64,000 bases of DNA from DATGSL01 sp964645585 (lineage in GTDB: Bacteria; Verrucomicrobiota; Verrucomicrobiia; Opitutales; T3Sed10-336): contig CAZYAN010000006.1 in the NCBI GenBank assembly GCA_964645585.1, positions 1-64,000 of the forward strand. The letters are read 5' to 3'. The translations under genes and the position numbers were made by a program. Shown here piece by piece: positions 17,434 through 25,554 of the stretch (within the stretch, counting starts at the first letter, position 1; each line of letters starts with the position of its first letter). The notes below the pieces were generated by a model, which had not been told where the DNA came from, searched no databases, and saw only the letters and a program-made list of their open reading frames with translations.

Positions 17434-17463
17434 TTGACTCCCGTCAGGCCTCGGCAATAGAGT
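17434..17463 (+). promoter_or_regulatory. Putative sigma70 promoter
   Basis: TTGACT (17434-17439) and TAGAGT (17458-17463) are separated by 18 bases, immediately before the gene at 17470. The leader would be very short, so this could drive transcription only if the start is near or at the ATG. A similar TTGACTCCCG string occurs at 4392. Confidence 0.35.
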
Positions 17464-17469
17464 ACCGGC

Positions 17470-17991
17470 ATGCAAACGCACGCACCGAATCGGTCTCCGT
17501 TCCGCTTGCTCGCCATCGCCGGCCTGATCAGTTTCCTTCCCGCCTTCGGACTCTCCTCCGCCTCGAGCCAAACGTCACCACAGGACGAATACGAAGAGCG
17601 CGAGGAAGCGAAAAAAGCGGCCGATGAGATCAAAGGCATCGTCTCCGCGATGTGGGAGGCGCTTGGCGATCAGAATTTGGAGGCGTTTCATTTGTATTGT
17701 TCAGACGACTGGAAACTCTACACCGCCGGCGGTAAAAAGCTTTCCGCCGAACAGCTCTTCAGCCTTCACCGCCAAAACATCCGCAAGTTCACCCTCGTGC
17801 CGACTGGCATGGACATTCATCTCGCGGGGACAATTGCCTGGATCACCTACGACGCTGTCATGAGCGGCGAGCTCCGCGGCGAACCGTGGGGCGGCCAGTT
17901 CATTATGACCCAAATTTTCCGCCGCAATAATGACGCGTGGAAATGTATCCACACGCACGAATCCAAAAAGCCGGATCCCGCGATTCCCTGA
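17470..17991 (+). CDS. Secreted NTF2-like (SnoaL/DUF4440-type) protein
   Basis: A 173-residue protein with a signal peptide (about residues 1-33) and an NTF2-like cone fold predicted from the order helix (EIKGIVSAMWEALGDQNLEAF), YCSDDWKLYT, LHRQNIRKFTLVP, then strands ending WKCIHTHES. Proteins of this class bind small ligands or act as isomerases or hydrolases, and no catalytic residue can be assigned here. It follows the amidase by 80 bases but has its own possible promoter. Confidence 0.75.
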   Translation: MQTHAPNRSPFRLLAIAGLISFLPAFGLSSASSQTSPQDEYEEREEAKKAADEIKGIVSAMWEALGDQNLEAFHLYCSDDWKLYTAGGKKLSAEQLFSLHRQNIRKFTLVPTGMDIHLAGTIAWITYDAVMSGELRGEPWGGQFIMTQIFRRNNDAWKCIHTHESKKPDPAIP

Positions 17992-18011
17992 ACAGCACCG
18001 GAAGCCGCCCG

Positions 18012-18995
18012 TCAGCGATCGGAATGCTCAGTCGGACCGACCGAGCGCGCTTGCTCCCGCGCCTCCTTCTCCACGGCGCGAATTTTGATCCGGCTTAAGA
18101 GAATCGTCCGCCAGATTCGCGCCCCGACCCAGCCAGCCAGTCCCAGCCCGACAACCCCCAGCAAGTAGCCGATTGGCCGCCGGAAATCGTTCAAGGTCTC
18201 CCGCCCCGTCTCCATCGCCCGTCCTGCCACACCCGGTTTTGACACGACGCGCGGCACGCCATCAGGCCCGATGATAATCTCGTCACCCCCCAAGATCTGG
18301 TCTTTCGCCAAAAGAAACGCGCTCAAGCCAGCGCCGGTCAAAAGCACCTTGGGATGTTCCTCCAGCAGATCCAGCACTCGCTTGGGCGCTTGACCGATCA
18401 AATCGAGGAGCTCGGCCTTCCGCGCCGGCGCCGCGTTGGCAATTTCCGGCGCCAGGCGATTGAGGCGGATCACCTGGTCGGTCGTCAGCTTCGGCAGGAG
18501 CTCGGCGGCGTCGTCACCAAACGCTGACAAGGCCCGCGGCCCGACGCCTGGATGACGCGCTCCGGCCAGCAGCGCATGGTCTCCGTGCCGCATGATCAGT
18601 CCCGCCATCAGTTCGGGTTCGCGCTGAATCGCGTGAACCGCCGCTGATTTCAGTTCCTCAGGCACCTGCTCAAACGCCTCGGCAAAACGAGCTGGAGATC
18701 GTCGCGCGCCATGGAGAATCCCGGCACCGTAGGTATCCGAGTGCCGGACAAGTTGATTCACCAGCTCTTCCCCGCCTTCCGCGTAAGCCCTTTCCATTAC
18801 CTCGCGAACCGCGCGCTCGCCGCCGAGGTGAGCCACTTCCTCCAGTCCCTCCCTGCCGCCCTTCTTTCCGATCGCTTCGATCACCTCTCGCGCCGCCTTA
18901 ACCGCCGCGCCGGTCTGGCCATGAAGCGGCCCAATCATGAGCATCCAAAGGCTGAATACGAATAGAATATATCCAATAGGTTTGCCCCTGTTCAT
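18012..18995 (-). CDS. Uncharacterised helical-repeat membrane protein (pair member 2)
   Basis: A 327-residue protein with a signal peptide or anchor (about 1-27), a long alpha-helical region rich in Ala, Glu and Gly-His (GGERAVREVMERAY, LIMRHGDHALLAGARHPG, LSAFGDDAAELLPKL), then two C-terminal membrane segments (about residues 215-230 and 274-295). The helix-HG-helix pattern resembles uncharacterised HEAT-like proteins that I recall from Planctomycetes genomes; this is recollection, not a search. Its ATG overlaps the TGA of the preceding gene (ATGA), which indicates translational coupling. No catalytic motif is visible. Confidence 0.7.
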   Translation of the reverse strand: MNRGKPIGYILFVFSLWMLMIGPLHGQTGAAVKAAREVIEAIGKKGGREGLEEVAHLGGERAVREVMERAYAEGGEELVNQLVRHSDTYGAGILHGARRSPARFAEAFEQVPEELKSAAVHAIQREPELMAGLIMRHGDHALLAGARHPGVGPRALSAFGDDAAELLPKLTTDQVIRLNRLAPEIANAAPARKAELLDLIGQAPKRVLDLLEEHPKVLLTGAGLSAFLLAKDQILGGDEIIIGPDGVPRVVSKPGVAGRAMETGRETLNDFRRPIGYLLGVVGLGLAGWVGARIWRTILLSRIKIRAVEKEAREQARSVGPTEHSDR

Positions 18996-20113
18996 AAAAT
19001 CGCCTTCCCGAGAAACAGTGTCTTCATCGTTGCCTCGTGCGACTCGCGAGCCGCGTCGATGCTTTGTTGCAAACGAATCGCCAGCCCGCTTTCTTCATGA
19101 TCCCAAATCTCCTCCTCGATCCGCGCGAGCAAATCCTCGACTTCCGCCGCAACCTTCGTTTCGAACCGCTGCTCCATCCACATGTCGACCGCAAATCCGA
19201 CAGCGAGTCCGCAAACCAGCCCGATCGCCGTCCCCACGCCGGGTGTGATGAGTGTTCCGCTGCCCGCTCCGGCCGCGGCGGTCCCGGCCGCCGCCCCGCC
19301 CGCTGCCGGGACCGCCGCGCTAAGCCGAACGGCAACAACTCGCACGAGCTGGGTAACGAGGTATCGCGTTGTCTCTTCTGTAACAAAACCGCCGGCGATC
19401 GCCAAAACGCCTATCGCCGGCGAGAGCCGCGCACGTTCCGCCAGGAATGCCTGGTCCTCCCGCTCGAATGATTCGGCAAACGCGCCTTCCTCGCCAATTG
19501 CCGCCGGCAGCGAAAAGTCGGCGGATTCCATGCGGATAGCCGCCTGTCCGAGCATTTGATTCCGGTTCGCCTCAAGATCGCTTGCGAACCGAGCGACAAT
19601 CCGGGCGAGATCTTCTTCCATCTCGCTGTCCGACACCACGTGCTCCTCAAACAGTTTCGTCGTGATTTCCCGCGCCTCGTTTGTTTCGGCCCACCAGTCG
19701 CCCAAGGTCGCCTTGGCAATGCGATAACGGGTCCCCCAGCTTGTCAGGTCTTCTAAAAACCCGGGAATGCCCGCCTTGTACTGCTGAAAAACCGCCGACA
19801 ACTCTTGCCTTGCCTGCTCCAGCGCCAAGCGGTTCCGCTCGGCTTCCTCCGCGACCAAAGGAAGGAGCTCCTGTTTCAAAAATGTTTCCCGCTGCCTGTG
19901 AAAATCTCCCAGTTCCCGCGTCTCCATCGCCGTGATCTCCGACGCGGATTCCCCCGTTAAAACCGGTTCAGGTTCGACGGGCCGGGTCAGGAAAAACGCT
20001 GCCGTCATCAGACCGATGCCTGAGCCCAAAGCGATCAGCGATAGGACGGTATTTTTCACGGCAGCAAGGCCGACACGGCAGGTTCCCATGCCCGCGTCTC
20101 GATCCTTTCTCAT
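18992..20113 (-). CDS. Uncharacterised coiled-coil, glycine-zipper membrane protein (pair member 1)
   Basis: A 373-residue protein: N-terminal membrane segment (about 15-43), a long charged coiled-coil region (about 60-220; ETRELGDFHRQRETFLKQEL, EAERNRLALEQARQELS), a second hydrophobic stretch VLAIAGGFV, then an Ala/Gly-rich glycine-zipper helix pair (about 275-310, AAGGAAAGTAAAGAGSG and GIGLVCGLAVGFAVD) and a terminal charged helix. The ATG at 20113 has GAGGACGG upstream and is preferred over the TTG at 20140, which lies in a heptanucleotide repeat. Glycine zippers favour helix packing, oligomer or pore formation. Function unknown. Confidence 0.7.
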   Translation of the reverse strand: MRKDRDAGMGTCRVGLAAVKNTVLSLIALGSGIGLMTAAFFLTRPVEPEPVLTGESASEITAMETRELGDFHRQRETFLKQELLPLVAEEAERNRLALEQARQELSAVFQQYKAGIPGFLEDLTSWGTRYRIAKATLGDWWAETNEAREITTKLFEEHVVSDSEMEEDLARIVARFASDLEANRNQMLGQAAIRMESADFSLPAAIGEEGAFAESFEREDQAFLAERARLSPAIGVLAIAGGFVTEETTRYLVTQLVRVVAVRLSAAVPAAGGAAAGTAAAGAGSGTLITPGVGTAIGLVCGLAVGFAVDMWMEQRFETKVAAEVEDLLARIEEEIWDHEESGLAIRLQQSIDAARESHEATMKTLFLGKAIL

Positions 20114-20133
20114 CTCATTCCGTCCTCGAGAAA

Positions 20134-20155
20134 ATATCAAATCTCAAATGCTCAA
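20134..20155 (+). repeat. Short heptanucleotide array
   Basis: ATATCAA, ATCTCAA and ATGCTCAA lie in near 7-base register upstream of the membrane-pair gene. It is a short, weak member of the heptanucleotide class seen elsewhere in this window. Confidence 0.45.
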
Positions 20156-20164
20156 TCGCGCGTC

Positions 20165-20200
20165 TCCGTGTCTTGACACGGAAGCCGCGGAGCGTAGGTT
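20165..20200 (+). promoter_or_regulatory. Possible leuA promoter with overlapping inverted repeat
   Basis: TCCGTGTC-tt-GACACGGA (20165-20182) is a perfect inverted repeat that contains TTGACA (20173-20178). A weak TAGGTT follows after 16 bases. An operator over the -35 box would suit a regulated biosynthetic gene, but the leader to leuA (about 185 bases) was not resolved into an attenuator. Confidence 0.35.
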
Positions 20201-20387
20201 CGAAAACGTAATGGCAAAATTCCTGCCCAGCCTGCTCGGAGCTCAGCTCCTTCTAGTCGCGCTAGCCTAAACGGCTGCCAGTGCGATCGTGCAGGTCGTT
20301 GTGCGGCGATACGCCGCGGATGATTCAGGAACTTTCTGCATGACTCGCGCTGGAATTCCCCCTAATTCCAATTCACGAGTCAAACGA

Positions 20388-22061
20388 ATGCAAAAGTCAC
20401 CGATCACAAAATACCGTCCTTTCCCCCAAGTCGATCTGCCGGATCGGCAATGGCCGTCACGAACCATCGATCGCGCGCCGATCTGGTGCAGCGTCGATTT
20501 GCGGGATGGCAACCAGGCGCTCGCCGTCCCGATGAATGTTGAAGAGAAACTTGAATTCTTCGACTTGCTGGTGCGAATCGGCTTCAAGGAAATCGAAGTC
20601 GGTTTCCCATCCGCCTCCCAAGTCGAGTTCGACTTTTGCCGGCGTCTCATCGAGGAGAACCGCATTCCCGACGACGTTTCCATCCAGATCCTCTGTCAAT
20701 GCAGGGACGAGTTGATCCTGCGTTCGCTGGAAGCGCTCGAAGGCGCGAAAAACGTCATTTTTCACCTGTATAACTCGACCTCTCCGGCGCAGCGAAACTA
20801 TGTCTTCGGATTGGACAAGCCGGAGATCATCAAGATCGCAACTCGCGCGGTTGAGCTGCTCAAGGAAAAGGCCCGTCCGCACATCGCGGCCGGGATGAAC
20901 TTGCGCTTGGAATATTCGCCCGAGAGTTTCACCAGCACGGAGCTCGATTTCGCACTCGAGATTTGCGAAGCCGTCACCGACGTCTGGCAGCCGACGACCG
21001 AAAACAAAATCATCCTCAATCTGCCTGCCACCGTCGAATACGCGACGCCCAACGTCCACGCGGACCAGATCGAATGGATGTGCCGCCATCTGACGCGCCG
21101 CGATAAAACCATCGTCTCGCTGCACACACACAATGACCGCGGCACAGGAATCGCCGCTACCGAGTTAGCGCTGCTCGCGGGCGCCGACCGGGTCGAAGGC
21201 ACGCTCTTCGGCAATGGCGAACGTACCGGAAATTTGGATATCGTGATCGTCGCGCTCAATATGTACACGCACGGAGTTGATCCCCGGCTGGATTTCAGCG
21301 ACATCAATGGTATTCGCGAGGTCTACGAGCGCTGCACGCGCATGGAAGTGCCGGTCCGCCAGCCGTACGCGGGAGAGCTGGTTTTTACCGCCTTCAGCGG
21401 CTCCCATCAGGACGCGATCAAGAAGTCTTGGGCCGCGCGGAAACCGAACGAACCGTGGGACGTCTTGTATATCCCGATCGACCCTCAGGACATCGGGCGC
21501 AATTACCGCGCGCTGATCCGGATTAACAGCCAGTCCGGCAAGGGGGGCGTTGCATACGTGATGGAAAAGGAATATGGGTTTCAGCTCCCGCGTCCGATGC
21601 AAAAGGAGTTCGGCAAGATCATCAATGACATCGCCGACCGCACGGGAAAAGAGATTACCGTTCCCGAAGTCTACGACGCCTTCGTCTCGGAATATATTGA
21701 TCAAAAGGAGCCGCTCGAGGTGCATGAATATTCCGCGCGGCACGGCAGCGGCAAGAATGGAGAAAAGATTGTCCGCTGCACCGCATCGGTCACGTTGAAC
21801 GGCGAACGCAAATCGATCGAGGGCGAAGGCAATGGTCCGATCGCCGCGTTTGTCGATGCGCTCGGACGGAATGCCTCGCCGAAGTTCGAAATTCTCTCCT
21901 ATGCCGAACACTCGCTCGGCAAGGGAACGGATTCACGCGCGGTTTCATACATTGAAATCAAGACCGACACCAACCACGTCGCCTATGGCGCCGGAATCGA
22001 CACCAACATCGAACTCGCGTCGATCAAAGCCGTTGCCAGCGCCTTCAACCGCGCCCGGTAA
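20388..22061 (+). CDS. leuA: 2-isopropylmalate synthase
   Basis: A 557-residue enzyme that condenses acetyl-CoA with 2-oxoisovalerate, the first committed step of leucine synthesis. It is of the long actinobacterial/alphaproteobacterial LeuA type (starts near KYRPFPQVDLPDRQWPS). The metal Asp lies in VDLRDGNQAL, the HxH metal motif in SLHTHNDRGTG, and GTLFGNGERTGNLD is the family signature. The C-terminal regulatory domain (about 430-555; GSGKNGEKIVRCTASV, GEGNGPIAAFVDAL) would mediate leucine feedback inhibition. The ATG at 20388 fits homologues; the ATG at 20340 has a better AGGAA site and would add 16 residues. Confidence 0.95.
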   Translation: MQKSPITKYRPFPQVDLPDRQWPSRTIDRAPIWCSVDLRDGNQALAVPMNVEEKLEFFDLLVRIGFKEIEVGFPSASQVEFDFCRRLIEENRIPDDVSIQILCQCRDELILRSLEALEGAKNVIFHLYNSTSPAQRNYVFGLDKPEIIKIATRAVELLKEKARPHIAAGMNLRLEYSPESFTSTELDFALEICEAVTDVWQPTTENKIILNLPATVEYATPNVHADQIEWMCRHLTRRDKTIVSLHTHNDRGTGIAATELALLAGADRVEGTLFGNGERTGNLDIVIVALNMYTHGVDPRLDFSDINGIREVYERCTRMEVPVRQPYAGELVFTAFSGSHQDAIKKSWAARKPNEPWDVLYIPIDPQDIGRNYRALIRINSQSGKGGVAYVMEKEYGFQLPRPMQKEFGKIINDIADRTGKEITVPEVYDAFVSEYIDQKEPLEVHEYSARHGSGKNGEKIVRCTASVTLNGERKSIEGEGNGPIAAFVDALGRNASPKFEILSYAEHSLGKGTDSRAVSYIEIKTDTNHVAYGAGIDTNIELASIKAVASAFNRAR

Positions 22062-22067
22062 ACCCTG

Positions 22068-22125
22068 GTAAGAGCCGGGGCTTCAGCGCCCTTTCTTTCA
22101 AGGCGCTAAGCGCCCGCTCTTGCCC
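22068..22125. terminator. Inverted repeat between convergent genes; REP-like bidirectional terminator
   Basis: The left arm (from 22068, GGTAAGAGCCGGGGCTTCAG) and the complement of the right arm (22101-22125, GGCAAGAGCGGGCGCTTAGC) are near copies, forming a long imperfect hairpin between the leuA and GNAT-nitrilase gene ends. The arm sequence recurs at 1085-1110, so it belongs to a dispersed family. A bidirectional terminator role is inferred from position. Confidence 0.55.
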
Positions 22126-22139
22126 GTATCGCGCGCTGT

Positions 22140-23684
22140 TCAGTCCTCTTCTTCTAGCGGAGCCCGGCAGACGAAATCGAAGAGATCTTTGCGCCGGTCG
22201 AGACGGGGTGTCACCGTCCCGGTCGTTCGGCTGTCGTAGAGATCATCGAGATCGACATCGCAAACGAGCAGCGTCTCCTCGTTCGGATCCGCCTCAGCGG
22301 CAATCCCATCTCGCGCGAAGGCGAAATCCGACGGGGTCAGCACAGCGGCTTGCCCGTATTGCACGTCCATATTGCTCACATCGGGCAGGTTGCCGACATT
22401 GCCGGCGATCGCCACATAGATCTGGTTTTCAATTGCCCGTGCCTGCGCGCAGTGACGCACCCGCAAGTAGCCTTGCCGGTTGTCGGTGCAGAACGGCACA
22501 AACAGGATCTCCATCCCGCTGTCCGCAAGATGCCGCGCCGCCTCGGGAAACTCGACGTCGTAACAGATCAAGACGCCGATCTTCGCTTTCGGCGTGTCGA
22601 TGACCCGCAATGTATTGCCTCCGGTGATACGCCACCATTTTCGCTCGCTGGGCGTGATATGAAGCTTGCGCTGAGAAACGACATCGCCGTCAGGCAGGCA
22701 GATGAAACTGGTGTTGTAAATCTGGTCGCCCATCTTCACCGGATGACTGCCGGCGATGATTGTCATTCCTGATCGCACGGCCAGATCCTTCATCAAATTC
22801 CGGAACTTCGGCGCGAGACCCACCAGGTCGAGTATCCCTTCCTGGGGAGTCATCGATCGCAGGTGCGACAGCAACTGCATCGACACAAACTCGGGAAGCA
22901 GGACGAAATCCGACCGGTATTCAGCCGCGACATCGATAAAGTAGGTTACCTGCCGCGCAAAATCTTCAAACGATTTCACTTTGCGCATCTGATATTGCAC
23001 ACACGTGATTCGCACTTTTCGCCGGCCGCGCGGCGCGGGCCGGTAGTCGGGGTTCAGCCACTCCAGGAAAGCGGCATAATCATGACTGGGAGGGTCCGGC
23101 AGGTAGTTCGGTAAAAGTCCGCGAATGCAAAACCCTTCGCGCAACTGAAAACTCAGTACCTGATCGCGGATCTCGCCGGCCTCGACTTTGGCCAGATACT
23201 CCTCCGGCGAAAATTTATCCGCGTATTGACGAAAATTATACAGGCGGCCGCCCGCGACGATGCGCCGGAGATTCAAACGCTGGCAAAGATTCCTTCGCGC
23301 CTCGTAAAGCGCCGCGCCCACGCCTTTTCCCCGGGCCTTCGGACTGACGTAGACATCCGCGCCATATAACGTATCGGCACCCGGATCATGGTTGGTAAAA
23401 TAGCCGCCGTCCGTGATGCCCTCGAAGGTATGCAAGCGAAGCGGATCCGGTCCGAGATCGACAATCAGCGAGGCAACCGCCCCGACGATCTGGCCGCGGA
23501 TTAACGCCACGATCTGCCCCTGCGGAAAGATCCGCAAGTGACTGAGGAGCTGCTCGCGGTTCCAAACAATGTTGTCTTCGGCCAAATCCGGGTAGGCCTG
23601 ACGGTTGAGCTTCATCAAATCCGGAATGTCGGCCCGCGTCGCCTCCCGAATCTCAATTTTCACCTGCCTCTTTTGTTTCGTCAT
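22140..23684 (-). CDS. GNAT acetyltransferase fused to carbon-nitrogen hydrolase
   Basis: A 514-residue two-domain cytosolic enzyme. Residues about 10-210 form a GNAT N-acetyltransferase (acetyl-CoA loop in VSPKARGKGVGAALY). Residues about 235-505 form a nitrilase-superfamily amidase with all three catalytic residues: Glu in LLPEF, Lys in QRKLHITPSE and Cys in VLICYDVEFP. This fusion is a known architecture in bacteria, but its substrate is unassigned here. The ATG at 23684 is preceded by GGAAGGGG, so the upstream in-frame extension is not used. The repeat-rich region lies upstream of its promoter. Confidence 0.9.
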   Translation of the reverse strand: MTKQKRQVKIEIREATRADIPDLMKLNRQAYPDLAEDNIVWNREQLLSHLRIFPQGQIVALIRGQIVGAVASLIVDLGPDPLRLHTFEGITDGGYFTNHDPGADTLYGADVYVSPKARGKGVGAALYEARRNLCQRLNLRRIVAGGRLYNFRQYADKFSPEEYLAKVEAGEIRDQVLSFQLREGFCIRGLLPNYLPDPPSHDYAAFLEWLNPDYRPAPRGRRKVRITCVQYQMRKVKSFEDFARQVTYFIDVAAEYRSDFVLLPEFVSMQLLSHLRSMTPQEGILDLVGLAPKFRNLMKDLAVRSGMTIIAGSHPVKMGDQIYNTSFICLPDGDVVSQRKLHITPSERKWWRITGGNTLRVIDTPKAKIGVLICYDVEFPEAARHLADSGMEILFVPFCTDNRQGYLRVRHCAQARAIENQIYVAIAGNVGNLPDVSNMDVQYGQAAVLTPSDFAFARDGIAAEADPNEETLLVCDVDLDDLYDSRTTGTVTPRLDRRKDLFDFVCRAPLEEED

Positions 23685-23750
23685 GGACCCCTTCCGTCCG
23701 ATTTTCCAATGCATTCTCCGCCGCCGCAAGGCCGGAAGCCAAATTTATCC

Positions 23751-23792
23751 ACCAAGCACCAAGTCCCAAACACCAAGCACCAAGCACCAAGC
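23751..23792 (+). repeat. Heptanucleotide array, 6 units
   Basis: Six 7-mers in perfect register: ACCAAGC, ACCAAGT, CCCAAAC, then ACCAAGC three times. It runs directly into the 20-bp tandem repeat at 23791. Confidence 0.85.
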
Positions 23793-23994
23793 ACATCCCG
23801 AAGGGATTCCGCACATCCCGAAGGGATTCCGCACATCCCGAANNNNNNNNNNNNNNNNNNNNNNNNNNNNNNNNNNNNNNNNNNNNNNNNNNNNNNNNNN
23901 NNNNNNNNNNNNNNNNNNNNNNNNNNNNNNNNNNNNNNNNNNGCACATCCCGAAGGGATTCCGCACATCCCGAAGGGATTCCGCACATCCCGAA
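23791..23994 (+). repeat. 20-bp tandem repeat interrupted by assembly gap
   Basis: The unit is GCACATCCCGAAGGGATTCC. Two full units and one partial precede the N-run, and two full plus one partial follow it. Each unit holds the hairpin ATCCC-GAA-GGGAT. Copies are head-to-tail with no spacers, so this is a minisatellite and not a CRISPR array. True copy number is unknown. Confidence 0.9.
23843..23942. other. Assembly gap (100 N)
   Basis: Exactly 100 undetermined bases inside the tandem repeat. A round 100 is the usual placeholder for a gap of unknown length, so the real repeat could be longer or shorter, and the two sides may not be adjacent. Confidence 0.95.
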
Positions 23995-23999
23995 CGGAT

Positions 24000-24032
24000 A
24001 AAAAAAGGCCCCGGACGAAAGCGTCCGGAGCC
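24000..24032 (-). terminator. Rho-independent terminator of the RRM gene
   Basis: On the minus strand a GC-rich hairpin (GGCTCCGGACG-CTTT-CGTCCGGGGCC) is followed by seven T residues. It lies 50 bases past the stop of the RNA-binding protein gene and separates it from the tandem repeat. Confidence 0.85.
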
Positions 24033-24084
24033 CGGTTGGAAGAAAATCGTTTCTTCGCTGCCCCTTACTGGGGCTTGCAGATGA

Positions 24085-24438
24085 TTAGTAACGGCCGCCT
24101 TGACGTCCGCCGCCGTAACCGCCACGCCCGCCGCCGCCGCGGGAGTCGCGCCGGCCGCCGCCGCCGCCGTCGAATCCGCCGCTGCGTGCTTCACGCGGAC
24201 GGGCTTCGTTGACGGTGAGGTCACGGCCATCGAGGTTCTTGCCGTTCAATGTGGAAATCGCGCGACTTGCATCTTCTGGCGAGGCCATGGTAACAAACGC
24301 GAACCCCCGGGATTTGCCGGTAAACTTGTCTTGCATGAGAGCGACTTCTTGAACGACGCCGACCTCCGAAAACAGATCTTGAATAGCAGCTTCAGTAGTG
24401 GTGAAGGAAATATTTCCTACATACAACTTTGTGGACAT
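24085..24438 (-). CDS. Glycine-rich RRM RNA-binding protein
   Basis: A 117-residue protein with one RNA-recognition motif (about residues 3-82): RNP2 is LYVGNI (5-10) and RNP1 is KSRGFAFV (42-49). A Gly/Arg-rich tail (about 86-117; GGGGGRRDSRGGGGRGGYGGG) follows. Such single-RRM proteins in cyanobacteria and other bacteria bind single-stranded RNA and are often cold- or stress-induced. It is a single-gene unit with a strong terminator. The leader of about 200 bases before the next gene holds no other gene; a possible decayed 7-bp period stretch lies at 24516-24545. Confidence 0.93.
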   Translation of the reverse strand: MSTKLYVGNISFTTTEAAIQDLFSEVGVVQEVALMQDKFTGKSRGFAFVTMASPEDASRAISTLNGKNLDGRDLTVNEARPREARSGGFDGGGGGRRDSRGGGGRGGYGGGRQGGRY

Positions 24439-24634
24439 TTGATTTACTTTCTTTAACTGCGAGAAAGAGCACGGATTGTTTCCGGTCGCCGGATTTCAAA
24501 CTGTCCCTGACAGACGATCAACTGACAATTCACCAACTCCTGACTCTCTTACGCTAACGGTGGGACAAGCTACTGGAGAGGTTTTCTTTTGCAAGCGTCA
24601 TTTTTTGATTAACTCGACACGCCAGCCCCGCCAC

Positions 24635-25372
24635 TCAGCCGCCCTCGCCGTCGGTCCCGGACGTGTTCGACGCCTCCTTCTTCAGCGATTTTACCGGATC
24701 CGGTTCTCCGCGCTGGCGGCGATAGATTCCTGCCGCAACACGAATACCGACAAGGAAAGCAGCCATCAGCACGAGCCCGATGACGGCCTGGCTCCAATCG
24801 CGTTCCACCAGGGAATCCCCGAAAATGATCACACCGACGGCGTAGCTCATCGTAATCGGCCAAGAGACAACCAAGAAGAGCTTGAACGGGATCCTCGCGA
24901 GACCGAGAAGAAAGCTCTTGAGAAAGTTGGGCGGTCCAGGAGTGATTTTAACGAGGACGGTAAACGCTACGTGGTTGCGCGGCGCGACTTCGGGGATGAT
25001 GTAATTCGCTGATCGAACCAGCCGTTCCACTGGCTTTCGGAGGTAGCGGCGAGCAACCCAATAGGAAATAGCCAGGTTCGCGGCTTGGCTCGCCGCGGTC
25101 CCCGCCAGACTTCCCCACACACCGAAGGTCGCACCGGCGAGCAGGTAGAACGGGGTCACCGGGAATCCCACGACAGGGAGGAGGGCCATCCCCACAAAAA
25201 ACGGGACCGCACCCAGATCTCCGATGGCTTCAACAACTTCCGCAACCGGGAGCTTGCGCCCGAGGCGGTAAAGAACCACAAGCGCAAGTAATCCGAGGAG
25301 AATATAGCAAATCCGGCGAATGCCAGCTTTTCCGTTGAGGAACCCTCCTTGATCGGCCTTTCCTTTCTCCAT
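24635..25372 (-). CDS. TVP38/TMEM64 (VTT/DedA-like) membrane protein
   Basis: A 245-residue inner-membrane protein with about six hydrophobic segments. The VTT (SNARE-associated) domain spans about 50-200, with the conserved GFPVTPFYLLAGATFGVWGS loop and the re-entrant VLVKITPGPPNFLKSFLLGLARI segment. Related DedA/VTT proteins move lipids such as undecaprenyl phosphate or phosphatidylethanolamine between leaflets; this member's substrate is unknown. AGGGGGAT lies just before the ATG. The C-terminus is polar and probably disordered. Confidence 0.88.
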   Translation of the reverse strand: MEKGKADQGGFLNGKAGIRRICYILLGLLALVVLYRLGRKLPVAEVVEAIGDLGAVPFFVGMALLPVVGFPVTPFYLLAGATFGVWGSLAGTAASQAANLAISYWVARRYLRKPVERLVRSANYIIPEVAPRNHVAFTVLVKITPGPPNFLKSFLLGLARIPFKLFLVVSWPITMSYAVGVIIFGDSLVERDWSQAVIGLVLMAAFLVGIRVAAGIYRRQRGEPDPVKSLKKEASNTSGTDGEGG

Positions 25373-25554
25373 TGAAATCCCCCTTATAACCCGATCCGTT
25401 CAAAAACGGCATTACTAAATTGACCCCCGCCCCATCCGCGTCCGATGAATCGGTCGACAAGGAACGCGAACCGCCAGACAAAAGACATTCTCGCGTTTCT
25501 TTTCAGTTGGCAAACGTCGCCTTGCCCGGTTAGCTGGCTGTTTTCTGATTGATT

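Noticed and set aside
20201..20387. Leucine attenuator leader peptide before leuA
   Set aside because: No short frame with clustered Leu codons followed by a terminator/antiterminator pair could be found.
23791..23994. CRISPR array
   Set aside because: Units are 20 bases, head to tail, with no unique spacers and no cas genes in the window.
23745..24230. Protein-coding frames running through the N-run and the tandem repeat
   Set aside because: They exist only because the repeat length is not a stop in some frames; the real gene is the RRM protein at 24085-24438.
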